NCBI GenBank assembly: GCA_963773745.1
Contig: CAVZCL010000005.1
Location: 682,001 to 746,000, forward strand
Reading direction: 5' to 3'
DNA: 64,000 nt
DNA from: UBA5069 sp963773745
GTDB lineage: Bacteria > Chloroflexota > Anaerolineae > Caldilineales > Caldilineaceae
In this document: positions 1 through 8,444 of the stretch, piece after piece
Numbering within the stretch: the first letter of the stretch is position 1
Layout: each line of letters begins with the position of its first letter
Program-made: the position numbers and the translations under genes
The notes under the pieces: model-generated
Databases searched by the model: none
Told to the model about the DNA's origin: nothing
The model's input: only the letters and a program-made list of their open reading frames with translations

Positions 1-1222
<1,222 letters not shown>

Positions 1223-1253
1223 TTGTCCGGCAGCAAGCAGTGAAAAGAATGAA

Positions 1254-1290
1254 GGCGGGCGGGGCTTCCAGTGGAGGCCCCGCCCGTTAT
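1254..1290 (+). terminator. Terminator hairpin after groEL
   Basis: Inverted repeat cgggcggggcttcca / tggaggccccgcccg about 32 bp after the groEL stop, followed by ttatgtttgtc, a moderately T-rich tail. It fits a factor-independent terminator for the groEL transcript. Confidence 0.75.
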
Positions 1291-1333
1291 GTTTGTCAGT
1301 AAAGCGATTTTAGCGCTGCAGATTGACAAACTA

Positions 1334-1342
1334 TGGTATAAT
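1334..1342 (+). promoter_or_regulatory. Extended -10 element upstream of a structured element
   Basis: TGGTATAAT is a perfect extended -10 (TGnTATAAT). A TTGACA lies at 1323-1328 but only 8 bp upstream of TATAAT, so it cannot act as a normal -35; the extended -10 alone could suffice. The predicted start, about 1349, falls right at the base of the structured element at 1345-1440. Confidence 0.45.
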
Positions 1343-1344
1343 GG

Positions 1345-1440
1345 TTGCAGATGACTGGGCAGTTCAGTGGGCGCCTCGGCGCCGCTGAACATCATTCTCG
1401 CAAGCGCCTTCGGCTGAAAGCGAGAACCCCAGTCACTTTG
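1345..1440 (+). ncRNA. Candidate three-way-junction small RNA
   Basis: Sequence between the groEL terminator and the end of the minus-strand gene at 1433 can fold into a closed junction. The closing helix is tgactggg (1352-1359) with cccagtca (1428-1435). Inside it are hairpin A, gttcag (1362-1367) with ctgaac (1385-1390) plus an inner GC stem, and hairpin B, ttctcgc (1395-1401) with gcgagaa (1420-1426) capped by a gccttcggc stem-loop. A near-perfect extended -10 precedes it. No known RNA family was recognised. It could instead act as a bidirectional terminator between convergent genes. The pairing is seen directly; expression is inferred. Confidence 0.4.
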
Positions 1441-1939
1441 ATTTCCGTAGAACTTCCTCTAGAGCGCCCCACGTAACGATAGAATCAGCTTTGCGCTCTC
1501 CAATGTAGACTTGGCGAGCGAGTCTGTCTGCGCGGCTGCCGGCCACTAATGCGATGCGGATATGTGAAGCCTTGAAGTTTGGGCAGTCCAAGCGAATCAG
1601 ATTGACGAGACGCCGATTGATTACGCGCTTTGCGGTATTGCCACTGTAGTCCTGGTCGAGAATTACCCGATGAATTCGGGCCAAGTCCGGCTGCAGCGCC
1701 ATATACGCAAGAATTGCCATTAAGGCAAACTGCGGGGGTTCATTTCCAGTGAGCATTACCCTTGCGCGTTGCTTGATATCAGGAGCCACCCACAATATCC
1801 TCGAATGGCCATTCGACACGGCTACAGCGCTGCCTCTTTCCCACTGCTCCAACTTGGCGCTGATATCAAGCGCCACAATGTACTTATCCACAAAATTGGG
1901 ACTTTCACTGGATTGTATTGGCTGAGGGTCTATACCCAA
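1433..1939 (-). CDS. Hypothetical protein, about 168 aa
   Basis: Open frame of 168 codons with acceptable amino-acid composition. I do not recognise a family. Visible features: a beta-strand-like opening (KYIVALDISAKLEQW), a short run RILWVAPDIKQRARVML, and a basic C-terminal half ending GALEEVLRKSK. The listed start is a TTG preceded by no clear ribosome binding site, and the next internal start codons are far downstream, so the 5' end is uncertain. It converges on groEL and lies just outside the left carbonic-anhydrase repeat. Its stop overlaps the closing helix of the structured element at 1345-1440. Confidence 0.5.
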   Translation of the reverse strand: MGIDPQPIQSSESPNFVDKYIVALDISAKLEQWERGSAVAVSNGHSRILWVAPDIKQRARVMLTGNEPPQFALMAILAYMALQPDLARIHRVILDQDYSGNTAKRVINRRLVNLIRLDCPNFKASHIRIALVAGSRADRLARQVYIGERKADSIVTWGALEEVLRKSK

Positions 1940-1992
1940 TCCAATTTTACATCCCTGTACGCTCGAAACGTAAGAAGGAAATACCAGTCATC

Positions 1993-2509
1993 CAAAGACC
2001 CCGCTTGGAAACCGCGCCTACAGAGGCGCGCCTCTGCTTCGTGTATCGTGCCTGCATTGCACCAACGCCACAGAGGAGATACGCACTTGAGCCAGATACT
2101 TGATGAGGTGCTTGCCGCCAACGCCGCCTACCAGGCCGATTTTGGCGACAGAGCGAGCTTGTCCGCCCTGCCCGCGCGCCGCTTTGCCATCCTCACCTGC
2201 ATGGATGCGCGCCTGGACCCAGCCCACTTTGCCGGGCTGCGCGAGGGCGATGCGCATGTGATTCGCAACGCCGGCGGGCGCGCCAGCGAGGACGCGATTC
2301 GCTCGCTCGTGCTCTCGCACAAGCTGCTGGGCACGCAGGCGTGGTTTGTCATTCACCACACCGGCTGCGGGCTCATGAGCATTAATGATGAGACGGTTCG
2401 CGCGCTGCTTGCCGAGAGCCTGGAGACGGCGGTTGCCGACGAGAGTGGCTGGCGCAACGTGGCCAGCGGCGGCGGCTCGCGTGCGGGCGAGTACATGAAT
2501 TGGCTCACC
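1993..2509 (+). repeat. 517-bp direct repeat, left copy (carbonic anhydrase 5' part)
   Basis: Matches 15735-16251 base for base except for about ten substitutions (roughly 98% identity by eye) with no gaps. It starts at caaagaccccgcttgg and ends inside the carbonic anhydrase coding sequence at tggctcacc. The two copies bracket the entire Tad locus in the same orientation. Confidence 0.95.
2087..2509 (+). pseudogene. Truncated beta-carbonic anhydrase (left copy)
   Basis: Begins at the same TTG, with the same cagaggagat ribosome binding site, as the intact gene at 15829. It keeps the zinc ligands Cys38 (TCMDAR), His91 and Cys94 (HHTGCG) but loses the C-terminal quarter. After about 141 codons the sequence departs from the intact copy at 2510 and runs through unrelated frame towards 2713, antisense to the DUF192 gene. 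It therefore lacks about 52 residues and is probably inactive or misfolded. Confidence 0.85.
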
Positions 2510-2547
2510 ACTCTCTCCGCTGCCAACGGCAGGGAGGACCGGCGCAC

Positions 2548-2895
2548 TCAGTCTTGCCTGACGCGCAGAGAGTCACCCGCTGCGGTTTTTGTGCTCGCAA
2601 TCGTGCCGGTGGGCACTTCAACCACATACTGGACGCCGCGGGCAATGCGGCCGATGCGCCAAGGGCGCAGGTTCGCGTCTGTGGCGACGACACGATCCTG
2701 CTTGTCAACATAGATCACATCGATGGGGATCGACATGAACATGCAATGGACGCTCTTGCAGGGCGTAATCAACATACCGTCGCCTGCGTCCAGATGGCGC
2801 ACGCCAATCAGGCCGCGCAGGCGCGTCCAGGCGTTGTTGGCGAGGCGGCCCTTTTCAATCACCACTGTTTGCTGCGTCAGGTTGTCGATATGCAT
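2548..2895 (-). CDS. DUF192 family protein
   Basis: 115-aa protein of the DUF192 family. Characteristic segments are visible: LRGLIGVRHLDAGDGMLI near residue 27, the CMFMSIPIDVIYVD core around residue 50, and VVATDANLRPWR after it. There is no clear signal peptide. Molecular function is unknown for the family. Small DUF192 proteins occur at the ends of tad loci, and here it is the last gene of the minus-strand Tad run, 28 bp after the prepilin peptidase. ATG at 2895 is well placed. Confidence 0.85.
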   Translation of the reverse strand: MHIDNLTQQTVVIEKGRLANNAWTRLRGLIGVRHLDAGDGMLITPCKSVHCMFMSIPIDVIYVDKQDRVVATDANLRPWRIGRIARGVQYVVEVPTGTIASTKTAAGDSLRVRQD

Positions 2896-2923
2896 GTAGC
2901 ACCCTGTCTTGTGGAGTTGCGTG

Positions 2924-3619
2924 TTATCCGCCGAGCGTCATAATCAGGACTGCGATGCCGCCGATGGCCAGATACGGGGCATAGGCAAAAGTGGACTTGC
3001 GCGTCGCACGGCGCGAGAGCAACAGGACCAGTGCGGCCAGGCCGCCCAGCACGGTGCCCAGGACCGTGGCCGTGAGGATGCCGGGATAGCCTGCCATGAG
3101 GCCGACAACACCCATGAGCTTGATGTCGCCCGCACCCAGTGCCCCCCGGCCCAGAATTCCAATCAGCAGGAAGATACCGAAGCCGAGCGCGCCGCCCAGC
3201 AGTGCCATGGGCAGTGTGGGTGTCGGGGCAAGCAGGCTGGCGGCAAGTGCGAACGCCGCGGCCGGCCCCAGCATGACGTTGAGCACGCGCCGCTGCTCCA
3301 GGTCAATCACCAGCACCGACAGCAGGAATGCCGCATAGAGACAGCCGAGTACAAACGCCGTCGTATTGCTGGAGAGGAAAGCGCACCCCACACAGACGGC
3401 CATTGTCGCGAGCAGCAGCAGCGGTTGGCGCGGCTGACTGCGCCAGCACGCAGACGTCACCAGCGCCGTCCAGTGCTGCAGGCCGGGTGGCGCGAGGGGC
3501 GCAGCGGGCTGCCCTGCAGGCGCGCGCCACTTGGGCAGTGCGTCCGCGGCCCAGTTGCCCAGACCGCCCAGCAGCCATCCCACGGCCAGCGCGGCGAGGA
3601 GGCGAGCAGGCTCAATCAT
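2924..3619 (-). CDS. tadV: Prepilin peptidase, A24 aspartic protease (TadV/CpaA type)
   Basis: Integral membrane aspartic protease that cleaves Flp pilin and pseudopilin leader peptides at the cytoplasmic face. About 231 aa with many hydrophobic segments. The two catalytic aspartates are seen in LVIDLEQRR and in the GxGD-type motif GAGDIKLMG, and YAPYLAIG near the end is also typical. The four-cysteine N-terminal domain of the long type-IV peptidases is absent, as expected for the Tad type. I chose ATG 3619 (MIEPARLL) because it overlaps the stop of the upstream tadG-like gene as ATGA, indicating translational coupling; an open frame extends 29 codons further but has no supporting features. 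Confidence 0.9.
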   Translation of the reverse strand: MIEPARLLAALAVGWLLGGLGNWAADALPKWRAPAGQPAAPLAPPGLQHWTALVTSACWRSQPRQPLLLLATMAVCVGCAFLSSNTTAFVLGCLYAAFLLSVLVIDLEQRRVLNVMLGPAAAFALAASLLAPTPTLPMALLGGALGFGIFLLIGILGRGALGAGDIKLMGVVGLMAGYPGILTATVLGTVLGGLAALVLLLSRRATRKSTFAYAPYLAIGGIAVLIMTLGG

Positions 3620-4702
3620 TTGGTAAGCCCTACCGATCGCAACTCCCAGTCGGCCGGGAGCGATCCATCCGTAGCGCCGCAGTTCGTTACGCAGGCCGCC
3701 CCGCACGTTTTGGAGACCTCGATGACCTTGCTCTTGATCTTTGAGTAGCCAGCCGCGGCCCCCGCCGTCGTCGGTTTCAACTCAAAGCTCTGATCCCATT
3801 TGATGACCTTGACGCAGCCGAAGCGGTTGACCTGATACCCCTCCGTTGCACAGCCCGTCGACGTACCTGCACACGTCCCTGAGTAGATGGGCACGAACAC
3901 CGTTTCTCCTATACGCGCCATGACGTCATCCTTGACGCCCGCCTTTACGCCGCTTATACCCGGGATGCAGGACGGCACCACAACGTGCCCGCCATGATCA
4001 TAGCGGATGCGGTTGGCGAGTTCGGACGCGCCGCAGCCGTTACCCGAGGTATAGGGGTCCGGGTAGAGAGGGTCATAAACGTCCGAGAAGTCGAGCCAGC
4101 CGCGGCTGGTCTCGGTAAAAAGCGTGAAAGCGCCTGCGCTGTCGCTGCACTGATAACAGTCGCAGACAGGCTTGTTTACGCCACCCAGCACACAGGTGAA
4201 GGCAGATGTATCATTGTCGGAGTTCCAGATGATCATGCGCTTGCCGCAGGCGGCCGGTGCGTACATATGACTCCTCAAACGCGATGGGCCAGAGCCCGCA
4301 TGCAGACTTGGCCGCGCCGCAGACGGCGCCTGCGTTGGCGCCAATTGCAAGCGTCGTGAAGCCGGCGGGTCCGGCCAGGAAAGTGAGCGGGCTCGGGTTC
4401 TTCGCGTGCACGTCAATCTTGCCCCCCGTGATGGTCACGTCGGAGGGTGCGATACTGGCCGCGGCGACGCCATTGCGCGTCAGGTACTCTTTAGCTCGGT
4501 CGCTGGCAACGGTGGCGGGCTTGCCCTGGCAGAGCTCATAGGCGCCGGCCAGTGCCGCGGCGTCGGCAGCGCTCTGCATGCGCCGCCGCTCTACGTAGCG
4601 ATAGCCCATGTCGATCGCCAACGCAGCAAAACCAAGCAGCACCACCAGCATGAGCGCAAGCTGCACCATCGTCTGCCCGCGTTCGCTCCGAACATTTAGC
4701 AT
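3616..4702 (-). CDS. tadG: TadG-like pilus assembly protein, copy 1 (frameshifted)
   Basis: TadE/G-like protein (PF13400 type). The N-terminus has a prepilin-like helix, ERGQTMVQLALMLVVLLGFA, then the family signature MQSAADAAALAGA; the rest is a cysteine-rich exported region with paired CxC motifs (VCDCYQCSD, GAACVTNCGA). The frame changes once near 4250: IAFEESYV continues as APAACGKRMIIW after removal of one base. It is a clear paralogue of the gene at 5339-6460, sharing almost every cysteine. The start overlaps the upstream tadE stop (ATGCTAA). The exported part probably sits outside the membrane as a pilus-associated pseudopilin or anchor. Confidence 0.85.
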
Positions 4703-5213
4703 GGCATCCTTTCTGCCTCCGGCTGGACGCGAGTGTGCAGTTGTATGGCGCGAGGGGGCGCGAAACCAACATCGTTGCCGAAGAAGATCATCTCGGCCCT
4801 GCCTTTGAGGTTGAGAGTGCCCACCCCCAACAGGCCTGAAAAGAGCATCGTGTAGGGGTGGGTGACGGTGACAACGACAGGCTGACCGGCTGTGGGGCAG
4901 GTTGTCGCCAGATTGGGCACATAGGTGACGTTCGCAGCCACCAGCGTAATGTTGCTCGCTTCCGCCTCAGCGATCGCCGCATTGACTATGGCCCCTTGGT
5001 AGGCGGCGCGAGTTGATACTCAGACAGGGAAGTCGAGATGCTTTGCGCGCGCCCTCACGCGCCGCGTTCGTCACGATGATGTGTTGTTGGAATGCGCCGC
5101 CAAAGTCTGCAATGCCGGCCAGCAGCATCAGCAGCACCAGCGCACTCACGGCAAACTCAATCAGGTCCTGTCCCTTTTCATTGCGGTGCAGCCACCGCGC
5201 CTCCTCGCCACAT
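4696..5213 (-). CDS. tadE: TadE-like pseudopilin, copy 1 (frameshifted)
   Basis: Minor pseudopilin. KGQDLIEFAVSALVLLMLLA gives the prepilin-type cleavage region and transmembrane helix, followed by TNAAREGAR, the classic TadE signature. Two net +1 shifts break the frame: one just after ATG 5213 (atgtggcgaggagg against atgtggcgagggg in the paralogue) and one near 5000, after which YQGAIVNAAIAEAEAS continues. With both repaired it is collinear with the intact paralogue at 6518-6976, including the identical sequence upstream of the start. It overlaps tadG copy 1 by 7 bases. Confidence 0.82.
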
Positions 5214-5338
5214 CGCTTGCCTGCCTTTCCCCACACAGCCATACGAACGTTGACGGCAGTCAGGTCCCGTCGTAGACGTACGCACGCCGGCGGCCCGGTG
5301 CTGACTCGGGTTTGCAAGCGCCAGCGACGCACGGGCCA

Positions 5339-6460
5339 TCATTTTGTGATACTCACTGCGCGCAACTGCCACGTCTCGGGCAGCGCACCGTTCGTGCTGC
5401 CGCATGAAGTTGCACACGCACCGCCGCAAACCTTTGTCACAATGATCGCCTTACTCTTGATCTTTTTGTAGGACTTGTCCATGCCAGGTTTGGGGTCCAG
5501 TTGGAGGCTCTGCACCCAGCCCTCCACTTGCACACAGCCAAAATCCACAACATGGTAGCCCTCGGCATCCGTGCCCGAGCAATGGTTGCCCACCGGCGAA
5601 CACGTGGTGTCATAGAGCGGCAGCCTCACAATGTCGCCGGCGCGCGCGTCGATCTCTTTGCTTGCGCCTGCCTTCACACCGCGCAGCCCCGCAATGCATG
5701 CGGGCAGGGTGACCATTTCGGCCGCGCCCTTTTCAATGCGGCACTTCAATTCGCTGTCGCCGCATCCATTGCTTGCGCACGTGTCGGGGTACAAGGGGTC
5801 GGTCGAACCCGTGAAGTCCAGCCACCCACGGCTTGTGTCCGTAAACAGCGTGAGCGGCCCGTCGTTGTCGCTGCAGTCGTAGCAGTCACAAAACGGGTGG
5901 GTGACGCCACCAATCTCGCAGGCTGAGTCGATATCGTCTTTGTCGGCATCCCAGATCACCATGCGCGCCCCACAGGCAGCGTTGACGTACAGGGCCTTTT
6001 CGAAGGCGACGGGAAACAAGCCGCAAGTGGAGGTGGCGGCGCCACACGTGGCACCGGCGTTGGCGCCAATTTGCGCAGGCGGTGTTGCCGTTGGCACCAC
6101 GACCCCACCCCCCCAGCTCGCGCCGACCGCTCCAGCCAGGAAGGTCAATGGAACTATGTCGGCATGCACATCGACTTTGCCGCCTGAGACCTTCACATCG
6201 TCTGTGCCGATATCGGCCGGCTTGACGCCATTGCGCGTCAGGTATGCTACCGCCGTGGCGCGCGCCGAGGTGGCGGGTACGTTCTGGCAGAGCGCGTAGG
6301 CGCCGGCCAGCGCCGCGGCGTCGGCGGCGTTCTGCATGCGCCGCCGCTCTACGTAACGGTAGCCCATGTCGATGGCCAGCGCCGCAAAACCAAGCAGCAC
6401 CACCATCATCAATGCCAGTTGAACCAGCGACTGGCCGCGCTCGTCGTGCATCTTCAGCAT
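5339..6460 (-). CDS. tadG: TadG-like pilus assembly protein, copy 2
   Basis: Intact 373-aa TadE/G-like protein. ERGQSLVQLALMMVVLLGFA forms the N-terminal helix, MQNAADAAALAGA follows, and a Cys-rich exported domain (FCDCYDCSD, GACATSCGS, ASNGCGDSE) fills the remainder; cysteine pairs suggest disulfides in the exported part. ATG 6460 was chosen because it has a good AGGGGAG ribosome site and gives a start equivalent to copy 1; the frame stays open 14 codons upstream. With tadE copy 2 it forms a two-gene unit that is repeated directly downstream as copy 1. Confidence 0.88.
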   Translation of the reverse strand: MLKMHDERGQSLVQLALMMVVLLGFAALAIDMGYRYVERRRMQNAADAAALAGAYALCQNVPATSARATAVAYLTRNGVKPADIGTDDVKVSGGKVDVHADIVPLTFLAGAVGASWGGGVVVPTATPPAQIGANAGATCGAATSTCGLFPVAFEKALYVNAACGARMVIWDADKDDIDSACEIGGVTHPFCDCYDCSDNDGPLTLFTDTSRGWLDFTGSTDPLYPDTCASNGCGDSELKCRIEKGAAEMVTLPACIAGLRGVKAGASKEIDARAGDIVRLPLYDTTCSPVGNHCSGTDAEGYHVVDFGCVQVEGWVQSLQLDPKPGMDKSYKKIKSKAIIVTKVCGGACATSCGSTNGALPETWQLRAVSITK

Positions 6461-6517
6461 GGTGCTCCCCTGAGCAGACTCGTCTCCGGTGCTACTGCGC
6501 AAGTTGCGAATTTGTCG

Positions 6518-6976
6518 CTACCCACTTCCGGTGTTGCCGAAAGAGATCATTTCGACTGAACCCTTGAGGTCCAAATTGTTAAAGCCGACCAGGCTCACAA
6601 AGGTCGCGGTGTATCTGTGCTTGACGGTCACGACGATGGGTGACCCCGCGGCCACACAACTTGTCGCCGCGATCCCGTTCTTCAACAACGCTACATCAGC
6701 GGCCACCACTGTCAGATTGCTCTGCGCTGCCTCGGCGATTGCCGCGTTCAGCGTTGCAGTTTTGTAGAGCGCGAAAGTGCTTGACGTACAAGGTGCTCTG
6801 GATGCGAAGCGCGCGCCCTCGCGCGCCGCATTCGTTACGATGATGTACTGCTGAAATGCGCCGCCAAAGTCTGCAATGCCGGCCAGCAGCATCAGCAGCA
6901 CCAGCGCGCTCACAGCAAACTCAAGCAGGTCCTGGCCCCGTTCGTCGCGGTGCAGCCACCGCGCCCCTCGCCACAT
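6518..6976 (-). CDS. tadE: TadE-like pseudopilin, copy 2
   Basis: Intact 152-aa TadE. WLHRDERGQDLLEFAVSALV supplies the prepilin-type motif (G-x4-E) and membrane helix, followed by TNAAREGARFAS. The C-terminal beta-rich region (SPIVVTVKHRYTATF, then LDLKGSVEMISFGN) matches TadE ends. ATG 6976 sits in the context ggcaagcgATGTGGCGA, the same as in copy 1. It lies 31 bp after cpaF on the same strand, so is probably cotranscribed. Confidence 0.9.
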   Translation of the reverse strand: MWRGARWLHRDERGQDLLEFAVSALVLLMLLAGIADFGGAFQQYIIVTNAAREGARFASRAPCTSSTFALYKTATLNAAIAEAAQSNLTVVAADVALLKNGIAATSCVAAGSPIVVTVKHRYTATFVSLVGFNNLDLKGSVEMISFGNTGSG

Positions 6977-7006
6977 CGCTTGCCTGCCTTTCCCCGTACA
7001 GCCCCG

Positions 7007-8411
7007 CTAGCGTTGACGACGGCCCGGATCGACCGTAGGCGTAAAGATGCCGGCTTCAATCTTGTAGCCGGCGGCCTCCAGTTTGGCCGCGAATTTGGGC
7101 CGCACACCCGTCGCCGTGAAATAGCCCTGTACACGCCCGTTGCTGACACTCGTCTGTACGTAGCGGAAGATATCCTGCATAACCACAACTTCGCCCTCCA
7201 TGCCTTGCACCTCGGCCACCTGGACCATCTTGCGCGTGCCGTCCGCCAGTCGCTCGAGATGCACAATCACATCGAAGGCGGAGGCTACTTGTTCGCGGAT
7301 CGCGCGCAGCGGCAGGTCCATGCCCGCCATCAGCACCATGGTCTCCACGCGTGCAAGCGTGTCGCGCGCGCTGTTCGAGTGCACAGTCGTCAACGAGCCG
7401 TCGTGGCCCGTGTTCATGGCCTGAAGCATGTCCAGCGTTTCGCCGCCGCGCACCTCGCCAACCACAATGCGGTCGGGGCGCATGCGCAGCGCGTTGATCA
7501 CCAGTTGCCGGATGGGCACCGCACCCTTGCCCTCCATGTTGGCCGGGCGCGCCTCCAGCCGCACGACGTGCTCCTGCTGCAACTGCAGTTCGGCCGCATC
7601 CTCGATGGTCAGAATGCGTTCGGTGTCCGGAATGAACGACGACAGGATGTTGAGCACCGTCGTCTTGCCGGACGACGTGCCGCCGGAAACCACCACGTTG
7701 AGCCGCGAGCGCACGCAGGCACGCAGAAAGTCTGCAATCTCCGGCGTGAGCGCACCCTTGCGCACCAGGTCATCCGGCGAGAGAACCGCCTTGGCAAACT
7801 TGCGGATGCTGAGGCATGGCCCTACAAGCGACAGCGGCGGGATGATGATGTTGACGCGCGAACCGTCAGCCAGGCGCGCGTCAACCATCGGGCTGCTTTC
7901 ATCAATGCGCCGCCCGATGGGGGTCACAATCCGCTCGATAATGCGCATGAGGTCGTCGTTGGTGCGGAAGTGCAAATCGGTTGCCTCAAGCATGCCGGCG
8001 CGCTCGACGAAGACCTTGTCCGGCCCGTTGATGAGGATTTCCGTAATCGAGTCGTCGTTCAGCAGCAGTTCCAGCGGGCCCAATCCCAGGATGTCGGCCA
8101 GGATCTGCGCATAATACTCGTTGCGCTCGGCACGGCTGAGTGGCAGGCCCAGTGAAGCCACCACTTCCGTAAACATGCGCTCGAGCGCACGCCGCACTTC
8201 GGCGTCGTCCGCACGCCCCGCGCCCGGATTGATCTCCGTGAGCAGGCGCGGATGGACGTGCTCGCGCACGATGTCGTAGTTTGACGCATGCGCGGCAGCG
8301 CTTGCACTCACGGGTGGCTGTGCAGGGCGTACTGCCGGCTGCGCAAACGGGCGCGGCGCCGGCTCGGACGGAGTCGGGCGGAATGGGCGGAGTGCGACGG
8401 AAGTTCAGCAT
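7007..8411 (-). CDS. cpaF: Tad secretion ATPase CpaF/TadA
   Basis: Cytoplasmic hexameric ATPase that powers Tad pilus assembly. Walker A GGTSSGKTT, the Asp box TIEDAAELQLQ, Walker B RIVVGEVRGGE and the His box TGHDGSLTTVHSNS are all present in the usual order. The long intact frame begins at a GTG (8311), but in-frame sequence upstream is proline-rich (PAPRPFAQPAVRPAQPPV) and leads by one +1 step to ATG 8411 (MLNFRRTPPI), 33 bp after the previous gene. I take 8411 as the true start; if the shift is real, translation would have to begin at 8311. The C-terminus carries a less conserved extension. Confidence 0.93.
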
Positions 8412-8444
8412 GGGGGGTTCTCTCTATACGGCAGGCCGGCGCTG

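Noticed and set aside
1323..1342. TTGACA and TATAAT read as a standard sigma-70 promoter
   Set aside because: The spacer is 8 bp instead of about 17, so only the extended -10 was kept as a possible promoter.
2909..3748. 279-codon plus-strand frame opposite the prepilin peptidase
   Set aside because: Gln/Arg/His-rich shadow; the opposite strand has the GxGD protease motif.
6950..8155. 401-codon plus-strand frame opposite cpaF
   Set aside because: Its translation is His/Arg-rich shadow sequence typical of the complement of a high-GC gene; cpaF on the other strand has all family motifs.
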